Origin: Bacillota bacterium
Lineage (GTDB): Bacteria > Bacillota > Clostridia > Lachnospirales > Lachnospiraceae
Length of the DNA: 21,611 nt
Assembly: GCA_022717655.1 (NCBI GenBank)
Contig: JAIIAN010000029.1
Span: forward strand, 1-21,611
Direction of reading: 5' to 3'
Each line of letters starts with the position of its first letter. The stretch's first letter is position 1. The translations under genes and the position numbers were made by a program. Shown here one piece after another: positions 8,046 to 15,628 of this stretch. The notes beneath the pieces are model-generated. The model searched no databases, had not been told where the DNA came from, and worked only from the letters and a program-made list of their open reading frames with translations.

Positions 8046-8094
8046 ATGTACTCTCGGAGTCAATTCCAAAAGCAAAAAGATTCCGAGAGTACAT
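8046..8094. repeat. Palindromic leader element, copy A
   Basis: Arms 8046-8061 and 8079-8094 are inverted repeats of 16 bp with one mismatch (ATGTACTCTCGGAGTC against ATGTACTCTCGGAATC) around a 17-base spacer. It lies 27 bases upstream of the exonuclease start, within the predicted leader RNA. Twenty bases, GCAAAAAGATTCCGAGAGTA (8072-8091), recur exactly in inverted orientation at 12198-12217, upstream of the nrnA-like gene. There is no T-tract, so a terminator is unlikely. Confidence 0.7.
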
Positions 8095-8146
8095 CAAGGG
8101 GTTTTGCTCCCTTACTCACAAGTTCACCAACACGTTTAATATTATA

Positions 8147-8175
8147 ATGATACCATGATATCACCATTTTCTCAA
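8147..8175 (-). promoter_or_regulatory. Promoter of the exonuclease gene
   Basis: On the minus strand TTGAGA (8175-8170) and TATCAT (8152-8147) are 17 bases apart, followed closely by a second possible -10, TATAAT (8146-8141). Transcription would start around 8140, giving a leader of about 120 bases that contains palindrome copy A. An interrupted inverted repeat (TGATA...TATCA) covers the -10 region. Confidence 0.5.
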
Positions 8176-8207
8176 TAAATCATTCAAATTTTCCTTCTCT
8201 TTCCTCG

Positions 8208-8236
8208 TTGCTTTTCCTGATGAAATAAGATAACAT
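8208..8236 (+). promoter_or_regulatory. Promoter of the MATE gene
   Basis: TTGCTT (8208-8213) and TAACAT (8231-8236) are separated by 17 bases, about 40 bases before the MATE start. The promoter is divergent from that of the exonuclease, with roughly 30 bases between the two -35 boxes. Confidence 0.5.
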
Positions 8237-8275
8237 AGATAGCATACTGAAGAATTTGGAGGTTATATAAATACA

Positions 8276-9631
8276 TTGGATGGAAATTTAACAAAAGGTC
8301 CTATCTTAAAGACATTAACCAAACTGGCTCTCCCCATCATGGCATCATCGTTTCTCGGAACGTTATACAATATCACCGATATGGCATGGATTGGTCTGCT
8401 TGGTTCAAAAGCGGTTGCCGGAGTCGGAGTTGGCGGTATGTTTACCTGGCTTTCGCAGGGACTGGCTTCCATGGCAAGGATGGGTGGTCAGGTTCACGTT
8501 GCACAGTCTTTAGGACGAGGAGAAAAAGAAAAAGCACACAGATTTGCACAGACTGCAGTACAGTTATCTACTTTTATGGGACTGGCTTACGCCATTTTAT
8601 CTCTCATTTTTGTCCGGCAGATGGTCGGATTTTTTAAGCTCAATGACCCTGAAGCAGTCTCAGCTGCATTATCCTACACAAAAATCGCATGCGGACTGAT
8701 TGTATTTTCTTTTTTAACAGTCACTTTAACCGGAATCTATACCGCACAGGGTGATTCAAAGACACCGTTTCTCGCCAATCTCATTGGACTTGTGACAAAT
8801 ATGATTTTAGACCCTGTTTTAATTCTTGGTCCCGGTCCATTTCCAAAGCTTGGCGTCGTCGGTGCAGCAATTGCAACTGTAACTGCACAGTTTATCGTTA
8901 TGAGCATTATGATAATCTGCGTTATCAAACAGAAAAAAGAAAATGTCTTAAAGGGAATCCATTTACTGGCAAAAATTCCAGCCCCTTACTTAAATGGAAT
9001 ATGCCGGATTGGAATTCCTACCGCAATTCAGGGTATGGCATACTGTATCATCTCGATGGTTCTCACCCGCATGGTATCTGCTTTCGGTGCAGAAGCTGTT
9101 GCCACACAACGAGTCGGAGGTCAGATTGAGTCCGTATCCTGGAATACTGCAGATGGTTTTGCATCAGCCTTAAATGCCTTTACTGCTCAAAACCATGGTG
9201 CCGGAAAAATGAACCGTGTCCGCAAAGGATATCTTGCTTCTTTATGGACCGTTGGCATCTGGGGTCTGATTATCACTCTTGTATTTGTCTTTGCGCCAAA
9301 TACAATTGCCACAATCTTCTTTCATGAACCAAAAGCGATTACCATCGCAGTCGGATATCTTATTATCATCGGATTCAGTGAAGGATTTATGTGCATTGAA
9401 CTGACCACAATCGGCGCTCTTTCCGGACTTGGAATGACCCGCCTTTGCAGTATCATCAGTATTATATTTACAGGTTCAAGAATCCCCCTTGCTATCTTCT
9501 TAAAAAATACTTCCCTTGGACTGAACGGAATCTGGTGGGCATTTTCTTCTACATCGATTATCAAAGGAATTATCTTTGTATGCGTCTTTTTCTGGGTTAC
9601 CAGAAAACAGACATACGAAACATCTATGTAA
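8276..9631 (+). CDS. MATE-family multidrug efflux transporter
   Basis: This 451-residue integral membrane protein has about twelve hydrophobic segments in two similar halves, the pattern of the multidrug and toxic-compound extrusion family (NorM/DinF/MepA clade), which exports cationic drugs or metabolites against Na+ or H+. Family landmarks include LPIMASSFLGTLYNITDMAWIG near residues 19-40, TGIYTAQGDSKTPF, and GNGPGPFPKLGVVGAAIAT-like text (here LGPGPFPKLGVVGAAIA) near residues 180-200. The start is TTG, as no in-frame ATG exists nearby; GGAGG at 8258-8262 is 13 bases away, longer than usual, so translation may be modest. The gene stands alone with its own promoter and terminator and is the only plus-strand gene between the exonuclease and the hydrolase. 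The substrate is unknown. Confidence 0.9.
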   Translation: MDGNLTKGPILKTLTKLALPIMASSFLGTLYNITDMAWIGLLGSKAVAGVGVGGMFTWLSQGLASMARMGGQVHVAQSLGRGEKEKAHRFAQTAVQLSTFMGLAYAILSLIFVRQMVGFFKLNDPEAVSAALSYTKIACGLIVFSFLTVTLTGIYTAQGDSKTPFLANLIGLVTNMILDPVLILGPGPFPKLGVVGAAIATVTAQFIVMSIMIICVIKQKKENVLKGIHLLAKIPAPYLNGICRIGIPTAIQGMAYCIISMVLTRMVSAFGAEAVATQRVGGQIESVSWNTADGFASALNAFTAQNHGAGKMNRVRKGYLASLWTVGIWGLIITLVFVFAPNTIATIFFHEPKAITIAVGYLIIIGFSEGFMCIELTTIGALSGLGMTRLCSIISIIFTGSRIPLAIFLKNTSLGLNGIWWAFSSTSIIKGIIFVCVFFWVTRKQTYETSM

Positions 9632-9670
9632 ACTACTCGGCAACTAAGTTACCAGAGCATCTAAATACAA

Positions 9671-9709
9671 AAAATCGGAAGCCAGACTTATCTCCCGGCT
9701 TCCGATTTT
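9671..9709. terminator. Bidirectional terminator between MATE and GAPDH genes
   Basis: AAAATCGGAAGCC (9671-9683) and its exact complement GGCTTCCGATTTT (9697-9709) form a 13-bp stem with a 13-base loop. T-tracts follow on both strands, stronger on the minus strand, so it can end both converging transcripts. The remaining 105 bases up to the GAPDH stop show nothing I can identify. Confidence 0.88.
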
Positions 9710-9814
9710 CATTTCATCGTACGGTTCATAATCGTAATAACGAATGGATATGTCCCTTACAGAAAGCAGGTTACGTTAAAATCAGAATTTAACTGCCCTG
9801 TCACATCTTAAATC

Positions 9815-10837
9815 TTATCGACCAGTATCAATCTGATTCATATACTGAATGAGTCTGAAAATCTGAGATGTATATCCCCACTCATTATCATAGAAACAGA
9901 TTAATTTGAAGAAATGGGAATTGACCTGAATCCCCTGTCGTAAATCGAAAATAGATGCGTGGGAATCTCCAATAAAATCAGAAGATACCACTTCATCATC
10001 TACACAATCCAGAATACCGGACAAATATGTCATAGAGGCTTCCTGAACCTTCTTGCAGATATCTTCATAAGATGTTGATTTCTTTAATGCTACGTTCAAG
10101 TCAACAACTGACACATCCGCAGTCGGAACACGGTAAGAAATACCACTCATCTTATCTTTCAAAGATGGAATTACAAGCGAAATTGCTTTTGCTGCTCCTG
10201 TTGTAGATGGAATCAGATTGCCAAAGACTGCTCTTCCTGTTCTCCAGTCTTTCTGGGAACGGCTGTCTACAACCTTCTGCTTTGCTGTTGCCGCATGAAT
10301 GGTAGACATCAGTCCATACTCTATCCCGTAATTGTCTTCCAGTACTTTACAAAGTGGTGCTAAACAGTTTGTCGTGCAGGATGCATTTGATACCACAGAC
10401 ATTTCTTTTTTATACTCCAAGTGATTCACGCCCATAATAAAAGTTGGAGTCTCCGCATCTTTTGCCGGTGCTGATATAATGACTTTCTTTGCGCCGCCTT
10501 TTATATGTGCCATTGCTTTCTGCGTTGTGCAGTATGCGCCTGTTGCGTCAATAATATATTCTGCTCCGCATGCGTCCCATGGAATCAAAGCTGCATCTGC
10601 TTCTGAATATACAGGAATTCTCTGACCGTTTATCACTAATCCCTGTTCATAAGTTTCCAGTTCTCCCTGAAATCTGCCAAATGTCGAATCATAACGGACC
10701 ATATATTTCATATAGTCTAAATCTGCGTTTCGTACATTAATCCCACATAATTTAAAAGTATCCGGTTGACTGATGGCAATACGGAGTGCGACGCGTCCAA
10801 TACGTCCAAATCCGTTAATGCCGATTGAAATTGCCAT
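9815..10837 (-). CDS. gap: Glyceraldehyde-3-phosphate dehydrogenase, variant cofactor site
   Basis: This 340-residue GAPDH converts glyceraldehyde 3-phosphate to 1,3-bisphosphoglycerate or the reverse. Visible features are the Rossmann start SIGINGFGRIGR, the catalytic ASCTTNC with Cys154, the partner His181 in STIHAATAKQK, the phosphate-binding NLIPSTTGAAKA segment, and NEWGYTSQ near the C-terminus. The frame stays open 27 codons upstream, but AGGAGG lies ten bases before the ATG at 10837, where all family members begin. At the end of the second beta strand the usual Asn-Asp is Asn34-Val35-Arg36, with one extra residue before the RYDST motif. The aspartate that normally favours NAD is therefore missing, which suggests NADP or dual use. 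It is not linked to pgk or tpi, so it may be a secondary isozyme. Confidence 0.92.
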   Translation of the reverse strand: MAISIGINGFGRIGRVALRIAISQPDTFKLCGINVRNADLDYMKYMVRYDSTFGRFQGELETYEQGLVINGQRIPVYSEADAALIPWDACGAEYIIDATGAYCTTQKAMAHIKGGAKKVIISAPAKDAETPTFIMGVNHLEYKKEMSVVSNASCTTNCLAPLCKVLEDNYGIEYGLMSTIHAATAKQKVVDSRSQKDWRTGRAVFGNLIPSTTGAAKAISLVIPSLKDKMSGISYRVPTADVSVVDLNVALKKSTSYEDICKKVQEASMTYLSGILDCVDDEVVSSDFIGDSHASIFDLRQGIQVNSHFFKLICFYDNEWGYTSQIFRLIQYMNQIDTGR

Positions 10838-10928
10838 TTTACAATTACCTCCTATAAGAACATAATAAATGCATAGAATATCTGGAAATGCTATTACTGT
10901 CGTAATTGTGACGGGCAATTTTCACGTT

Positions 10929-10979
10929 TTTTCTGATTTTCTGTAATCTAAAGTCAGTATAACATACAAAATCAGAAAA
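10929..10979 (-). promoter_or_regulatory. GAPDH promoter enclosed by a 12-bp inverted repeat
   Basis: On the minus strand an extended -10 box, TG-T-TATACT, has its hexamer at 10961-10956; no good -35 is present. It sits between the perfect inverted arms TTTTCTGATTTT (10929-10940) and AAAATCAGAAAA (10968-10979), 27 bases apart. A dimeric regulator could grip both arms and loop the promoter. Alternatively the downstream arm may only be part of the roughly 110-base leader. No gene lies between 10838 and the DHH terminator. Confidence 0.5.
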
Positions 10980-11090
10980 TACTATATCTAGTTTAATAAA
11001 CATTTTTTTAACAATATCTTGATTTTTGGTTTCTGCAAACCTTGCTTCTATATTAAAAACATTTAAACCAGTACACCGTACAAGTAACAA

Positions 11091-11126
11091 AAAGCGGTTG
11101 CCATCTTAACTAATGACAACCGCTTT
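11091..11126 (-). terminator. Terminator of the nrnA-like gene
   Basis: AAAGCGGTTG (11091-11100) pairs with CAACCGCTTT (11117-11126). On the minus strand the hairpin is followed by TTGTTACTTG after an uninterrupted T stretch. It starts four bases after the stop codon of the DHH gene and shares one base with the parS site. Confidence 0.8.
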
Positions 11127-11141
11127 GTTTCACGTGAAACA
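11126..11141. other. parS site 1
   Basis: TGTTTCACGTGAAACA is an exact copy of the 16-bp parS palindrome used by Firmicutes ParB (Spo0J). It overlaps the end of the nrnA-like coding region: on the minus strand it reads TGT TTC ACG TGA, giving the last residues Cys-Phe-Thr and the stop. Confidence 0.93.
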
Positions 11142-12143
11142 TTTTTCTGCTCTTAATTTTTTTACTCTCTCAAGAATCTGGCTTCTAAGTTCTTCCATAT
11201 CATTGGTTCGTTTTCTAAGTCCTGCTGCTCCGGCATGACCGCCGCCACCAAACGGTGCAAGCAGTTCATTTACATCAATCCACTTTCCATCTGAACGGAA
11301 AGAACAACGCCACCGGTCCGGTTCTTCTTCATACATCGTAAATCCCAGTTCAATGTCCACACAGTCACGCAGAATACTGCTGATTGGATGAATTTCTTCA
11401 TAGCTGATATTCTTTTTAACCTTTTCTTCTTTGTTTATACACACGTAGGCGACTTTTCCATCCAGCACACGTATCGCATTTTTTAAAATGTCTGCACGTT
11501 TTTCCAAATCTCCTAATGTATCAATCTGCCGAGTCTGTATGATTCGTCTATGGTCAACTCCAAGCTCTAAAAGCTTTGTTGCAGCTTTCATGATACTTTC
11601 ATCTGCTCTTTGAAAAGCATTCGTATCATGTACAATCCCCAGATACACATAATCCGCAGCATTTGGATATTCTTCCGCTTCTGCCGCTTTTTTCAAATCA
11701 TCCTGATTCAAACTATAAAATACATTTACCGCGCAGGCTTCCGAAACCTTTGTATAATTTCTGTCTCCATAGCCCTCATTCGAGGCATGATGGTCAATTA
11801 CAATAGAAGCGGCAGATGCTTCATAAAATTCTCTTCCGCTTAAACGTGCCAGTGTCGCTGTATCACATATCACTGTTGCGAAACGTTTACCCTGCAAATC
11901 CGGCTTTTCAAATGGATAAAATTTTTTATCCTGATTCACCTGAAGTTTTGGTCCTTTGTCTATCGTATCCGCCAGATAAGGGAATACCTGATACTCCGGA
12001 TAATTTACGCCAATATAATGTGCGATTCCCATCACAGAACCGGCTGCATCTCCATCCGGATTGATGTGTCCCAAAACAACAACCGTGTCCAGTTCATTCG
12101 ATTTCATCATAGATTCAAATTCATTTTTAAAATCAAATTCCAC
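11130..12143 (-). CDS. nrnA: DHH/DHHA1 phosphoesterase, NrnA-like
   Basis: This phosphoesterase of about 337 residues combines an N-terminal DHH domain and a C-terminal DHHA1 domain. B. subtilis NrnA relatives degrade nanoRNAs and pAp, and some act on pApA or pGpG from cyclic dinucleotide turnover. Motifs in order are LGHINPDGDA (His26, Asp30, Asp32), ICDTA (Asp94), DHHAS (Asp117-His119) and, near residue 300, GGGGHAGAAG, the DHHA1 substrate-binding loop. An ATG at 12158 is in frame but has no ribosome-binding site. GGAGG (complement of 12152-12156) lies eight bases before the GTG at 12143, so I place the start there. The last codons and stop are supplied by parS site 1. It is monocistronic, with a terminator directly after it. 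The exact substrate is uncertain. Confidence 0.87.
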   Translation of the reverse strand: MEFDFKNEFESMMKSNELDTVVVLGHINPDGDAAGSVMGIAHYIGVNYPEYQVFPYLADTIDKGPKLQVNQDKKFYPFEKPDLQGKRFATVICDTATLARLSGREFYEASAASIVIDHHASNEGYGDRNYTKVSEACAVNVFYSLNQDDLKKAAEAEEYPNAADYVYLGIVHDTNAFQRADESIMKAATKLLELGVDHRRIIQTRQIDTLGDLEKRADILKNAIRVLDGKVAYVCINKEEKVKKNISYEEIHPISSILRDCVDIELGFTMYEEEPDRWRCSFRSDGKWIDVNELLAPFGGGGHAGAAGLRKRTNDMEELRSQILERVKKLRAEKCFT

Positions 12144-12195
12144 TTCTTCCACCTCCATGTAATGTAATTTAATATAATTTAATGTACTATAAGAC

Positions 12196-12253
12196 TATAC
12201 TCTCGGAATCTTTTTGCAAATATAGTAAATGCATTAAGAGTTCCAAGAGTATA
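12196..12253. repeat. Palindromic element, copy B
   Basis: TATACTCTCGGAA (12196-12208) and TTCCAAGAGTATA (12241-12253) are 13-bp inverted arms with one mismatch, separated by 32 bases. Bases 12198-12217 are the exact reverse complement of a 20-base stretch in copy A (8072-8091). The element lies between the symporter stop and the nrnA-like gene, 52 bases upstream of the latter. It lacks a T-tract, so it is not a normal terminator for the symporter. Confidence 0.65.
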
Positions 12254-12269
12254 TCTCTACAAAAGTTTC

Positions 12270-13787
12270 TTATTTTTTATCATATCCAAGCTGTGGATTT
12301 TCATAATCTCCACGCTCTTTTTTCTGTTTTACATAAGTATCCCATACACCTGCTTTATCTTCGATTCCTACTGTAGCAGGGTCAAATAATGGGTTTAAGC
12401 CAACATTTTTCTGTTTTTCATAATCTTTTACAATTTTCAGAACTTTTGGAGTTAAGAGTAAGATACTAAACGTATTAACCCAAAGCATACATCCCACACC
12501 AATATCCCCCATTGGCCAGATGGTATCACCATCAATCAGAATACCAAACATACAGAATACCAGGAATAAAATACGCACAATTGTAACCACCATTTTATTC
12601 TCGCCGAACAGATACTTACATGTGGATTCCAGCTGATAACAATAAGACAGCATGGTTGTAAAAATAAAGATAAACAGCATAATAGCAAGGAACATTGCTC
12701 CTGCTTTACCGATTGATACTGACATCGCCTCCTGCATAAAAGCAATTCCATACTGGATTCCCGGAACATGCTCCACTAACAGAGAAGCCCCTGCTCCATC
12801 TGCTGCAACGTTGTAAGTTCCTGCAAGCAAAATAGAAATCCCGGTACAAGTACATACCAAAAGAGTATCGATATAAACAGATAATCCCTGAACCAAACCT
12901 TGTTTTACCGGATGAGAAGTATCCGTTGTTGCTGAAATCAGAGGACTCATTCCGTTACCAGCATCATTTGAGAAGAATCCACGTTTGATTCCCCAGGAAA
13001 CTGCAGAACCAACGATTCCGCCAAAGATTGCATCCTTTCCAAATGCACTTGCAAAAATAGAAGCAAACATTCCTGGAACTTTTCCGATATTAACTACAAT
13101 AACAAATAATGTGATCAGGAAATAAATTCCACACATAATCGGCGCTAAAAATTCCGCAACCTGTCCGATACGTTTAATACCACCCATAACAACAAATGCA
13201 ACAATTGCTGTCATAATCACTCCAACAACAATAAATGGAAGTCCAAATGCTACATTTACCGCTGTTGCTGCTGTCTGAGTCTGCATTGCCGGAAGCAGAA
13301 ATCCAGGTCCGACAAAGACTGCGATACAAAATAAAAAGGCCAGTATCTTTCCCAGTTTTTTATTCTTAATTCCGTTTGACATATAAAAAGCCGGTCCTCC
13401 GGTCAATTCTCCCAGATTTCTGGTCTTATATGCCTGACCTAAAATACACTCAACCATTCCTGTGGATGCACCCAAAATTGCAGTAACCCACATCCAGAAA
13501 ATTGCACCAGGTCCTCCCATAAAAATTGCAGTTGCCGTTCCTGCAATATTTCCGGTTCCTACACGGCCTCCAACCGTTGTTGCAAATGCCTGAAAGGAAG
13601 AAAGACCGGTATCTTTCTTATTGTCACCTTTTTCTGTCAGACATTTGAGCATGTCGCCAAATCTTCGTACCTGCATGCCTCTTAAATGAAACGTGAACCA
13701 CAGCGCCGCAAACATGAGGAACACGCACATTACAGGATGCCATACGATGTCATTGACTACATTCATCACTTTGACAAATAGCTCCAT
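12270..13787 (-). CDS. Alanine/glycine:cation symporter (AGCS family)
   Basis: This 505-residue sodium:amino acid symporter imports alanine or glycine with Na+ or H+. About eleven hydrophobic segments are present. The family signature lies near residues 73-100: GGRVGTGNIAGTATAIFMGGPGAIFWMW. Further conserved text includes GWGIKRGFFSNDAGNGMSP-like sequence (here SWGIKRGFFSNDAGNG) and the C-terminal LLTPKVLKIVKDYE. Length fits the family. The ribosome-binding site is weak: AAGGGA about a dozen bases before the ATG. It has its own promoter and a leader of about 130 bases with a small hairpin. I looked for a glycine riboswitch and did not see one. The substrate choice between alanine and glycine cannot be made from sequence. 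Confidence 0.92.
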   Translation of the reverse strand: MELFVKVMNVVNDIVWHPVMCVFLMFAALWFTFHLRGMQVRRFGDMLKCLTEKGDNKKDTGLSSFQAFATTVGGRVGTGNIAGTATAIFMGGPGAIFWMWVTAILGASTGMVECILGQAYKTRNLGELTGGPAFYMSNGIKNKKLGKILAFLFCIAVFVGPGFLLPAMQTQTAATAVNVAFGLPFIVVGVIMTAIVAFVVMGGIKRIGQVAEFLAPIMCGIYFLITLFVIVVNIGKVPGMFASIFASAFGKDAIFGGIVGSAVSWGIKRGFFSNDAGNGMSPLISATTDTSHPVKQGLVQGLSVYIDTLLVCTCTGISILLAGTYNVAADGAGASLLVEHVPGIQYGIAFMQEAMSVSIGKAGAMFLAIMLFIFIFTTMLSYCYQLESTCKYLFGENKMVVTIVRILFLVFCMFGILIDGDTIWPMGDIGVGCMLWVNTFSILLLTPKVLKIVKDYEKQKNVGLNPLFDPATVGIEDKAGVWDTYVKQKKERGDYENPQLGYDKK

Positions 13788-13812
13788 TTTTTTCTTTTCC
13801 CTTCTTTTTATT

Positions 13813-13846
13813 TCACAACGCCTCTTCGTTCTTTTCAGGGTTGTGA
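13813..13846 (-). promoter_or_regulatory. Hairpin in the symporter leader
   Basis: TCACAAC (13813-13819) and GTTGTGA (13840-13846) form a 7-bp perfect inverted repeat with a 20-base spacer, directly upstream of the purine-rich start region of the symporter. It may fold in the leader RNA or bind a regulator. Confidence 0.35.
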
Positions 13847-13926
13847 TAGGTTATGATATTTCTTAGTACAACATTTATTAACATTCCGCTCATTAATGAT
13901 TCGTTATACTGATATCATGTGGTATC

Positions 13927-13955
13927 ATTCTACCATAATTTGACACCACCCTCAA
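13927..13955 (-). promoter_or_regulatory. Promoter of the AGCS symporter gene
   Basis: On the minus strand TTGAGG (13955-13950) and TAGAAT (13932-13927) have the optimal 17-base spacing. The predicted start near 13920 lies inside TGATATCATGTGGTATCATT (13910-13929), an imperfect palindrome like one at the exonuclease promoter. Of the 423 bases without a gene between 13788 and 14210, the stretch 13956-14128 shows no further element I can support. Confidence 0.6.
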
Positions 13956-14128
13956 CTGACTATCGGGTAAAAAAGACATTTTACCGTATCATTCAAGTTA
14001 ATAAGAATATGCCTTAGAATGTTCTCGCACCTGCGTCGGTTCTTTGCAATATCTACCTTATACTTTGCAGTGCGCTCCCCAAGGAACATTATTCAATCTA
14101 CAGGAAAACAATTTCCCGTAAATCAAAT

Positions 14129-14163
14129 AAAAATGCGCCCTGATTCTGTCAGAACGCATTTTT
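14129..14163 (-). terminator. Terminator of the MFS gene
   Basis: AAAAATGCG (14129-14137) pairs with CGCATTTTT (14155-14163), with a second short pairing, CTGA with TCAG, inside. On the minus strand it lies 47 bases after the MFS stop and is followed by TTTTTATTTG. Confidence 0.8.
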
Positions 14164-14210
14164 TACTAATATTTTAAGTATCATGTCAAAAGAAAATTTT
14201 GGCACTTACA

Positions 14211-15392
14211 TCATTTTGTTTTTGAAACCTTTAATAATAAGATTCCCACAATTAAACAAATCGGAAATACCAATGCTGTTAAGATTCCGATTTTCAAATT
14301 TTCAGATGCTAAACTTGAAATTCCTCCAACCAGTGTCGGACCTCCTGAACAGCCTACATCTCCTGCAAGTGCCAGCAGAGCAAACATCGCAGTTCCACCA
14401 TTTCTAAGAGAAGCCGATGCCTTGCTGAATGTTCCCGGCCACATAATTCCAACTGACAAACCACAAATTGCACAGCCTACCAGTGAGAAAAACGGAGATG
14501 GAGAAAGTGAAATGCACAAATATGACAGCACACATAATGCACCGCTTCCAATCATAAATTTATCCAAATCCATCTTATCCCCAAATTTTCCATAAAAGGC
14601 TCTGGAACTTCCCATTAAAATTGCAAATGCCATCGGACCTGCAAGGTCACCGATTGTTTTTGTAACACCCAGTCCTTTTTCTGCAAATGTCGAAGCCCAC
14701 TGGCTGACTGCCTGTTCGCTTGCACCCGCACACATCATCATAAGCATTAGAATCCAGAAAATTTTACTCTTACACAAATCAAGCATTGACATTCCAGTCT
14801 CGCCCTCTTCCACAATCGGAGCAATTGGCGCTTTACAAAATACAATCATATTCACTAACGGTACAATCACCCAGATACATGTTAAAATTCTCCAATTTTC
14901 AATTCCAAATATTTTAAAGAATATGGTTGATAATAACACGACCCCTACATGTCCCCAACAATAAAAAGAATGTAGCAGACTCATTGCTTTCTCTTTATTT
15001 TTTGTTGGACAGCTTTCCATAATCGGACTAATTAAAACTTCTATTAATCCACCTCCAACTGCATAAACCGCAATGGAAATCAACAATCCCACAAATGCAT
15101 TGGGCATAATTTGTGGAAGAAATGCAATACCTAAAAGTCCCAGTCCTGCAAATATATGTGCTGATACAATCGAAACCCGATATCCGATTTTATCCACAAA
15201 TCCTGCTGATAATAAATCAATTATCAACTGAATCCCAAAATTAAATGTAATCAGCATTGTAATCTGGCTAAGCGGTATCCCGTAAGTTTTTTCAAATGTC
15301 AAAAACAACAACGGTACAAAGTTATTTACGATTGCCTGAACCACATAACCTACAAAACAGGCATAAATCGTTTTTTGATATTTCTCATTCAT
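14211..15392 (-). CDS. Major facilitator superfamily transporter
   Basis: This 393-residue membrane protein has about twelve hydrophobic segments. The loop between segments 2 and 3 has the MFS motif A remnant GFVDKIGYRVS (near residues 64-74). A central cytoplasmic stretch (CKAPIAPIVEEGETGMSML, near residues 190-208) divides the two six-helix halves. GGGAGGAG lies shortly before the ATG. It is flanked by single-gene units, so the neighbours give no hint of the substrate. Related MFS proteins in Clostridia are annotated as sugar or organic-acid permeases, but I cannot assign one. It carries its own promoter and terminator. Confidence 0.88.
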   Translation of the reverse strand: MNEKYQKTIYACFVGYVVQAIVNNFVPLLFLTFEKTYGIPLSQITMLITFNFGIQLIIDLLSAGFVDKIGYRVSIVSAHIFAGLGLLGIAFLPQIMPNAFVGLLISIAVYAVGGGLIEVLISPIMESCPTKNKEKAMSLLHSFYCWGHVGVVLLSTIFFKIFGIENWRILTCIWVIVPLVNMIVFCKAPIAPIVEEGETGMSMLDLCKSKIFWILMLMMMCAGASEQAVSQWASTFAEKGLGVTKTIGDLAGPMAFAILMGSSRAFYGKFGDKMDLDKFMIGSGALCVLSYLCISLSPSPFFSLVGCAICGLSVGIMWPGTFSKASASLRNGGTAMFALLALAGDVGCSGGPTLVGGISSLASENLKIGILTALVFPICLIVGILLLKVSKTK

Positions 15393-15424
15393 TTTTTTCT
15401 CCTCCCTATAAAGATGTACTATCG

Positions 15425-15475
15425 AAAATTTCCAATTTCACTCTCGAAATTTTGTCTTTCTGTGCAATTATATCA
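15425..15475 (-). promoter_or_regulatory. MFS promoter and leader inverted repeat
   Basis: An extended -10 box TGATATAAT lies on the minus strand at 15475-15467, with only a poor -35. Downstream of it, AAAATTTC (15425-15432) and GAAATTTT (15446-15453) are 8-bp perfect inverted arms 13 bases apart, placed between the promoter and the ribosome-binding site. This is a possible operator or leader hairpin. Confidence 0.4.
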
Positions 15476-15532
15476 CTGTATTTTATTTCTGTAATTGTAT
15501 TTTTTAATCAATTTATTGTATTATATCGTAAA

Positions 15533-15548
15533 TGTTTCACGTGAAACA
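15533..15548. other. parS site 2
   Basis: TGTTTCACGTGAAACA is an exact copy of the ParB-binding palindrome. It is intergenic, between the MFS promoter region and the terminator of the DUF3881-like gene, five bases from that hairpin. Confidence 0.93.
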
Positions 15549-15553
15549 TAAAA

Positions 15554-15580
15554 CAGGAATGAGTTTCACACCCATTCCTG
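15554..15580 (-). terminator. Terminator of the parA-serS operon
   Basis: CAGGAATG (15554-15561) and CATTCCTG (15573-15580) form an 8-bp stem with an 11-base loop. On the minus strand it is followed by TTTTATG and then parS site 2. It lies 48 bases after the stop of the last operon gene. Confidence 0.75.
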
Positions 15581-15628
15581 CTTCATGATATCCTATCTTA
15601 AATTTTTTTATTGTTTCTTTTTTCAAAA

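Noticed and set aside
10838..10918. N-terminal extension of the GAPDH frame by 27 residues.
   Set aside because: The ribosome-binding site AGGAGG lies inside this stretch, just before the canonical start.
10906..10925. Rex-like operator (TTGTGA...TCAC) in the GAPDH leader.
   Set aside because: Half-site spacing is ten bases instead of eight and the second half is incomplete.
13788..14128. Glycine riboswitch upstream of the AGCS symporter.
   Set aside because: I did not find the conserved glycine aptamer core; only a small hairpin is visible.
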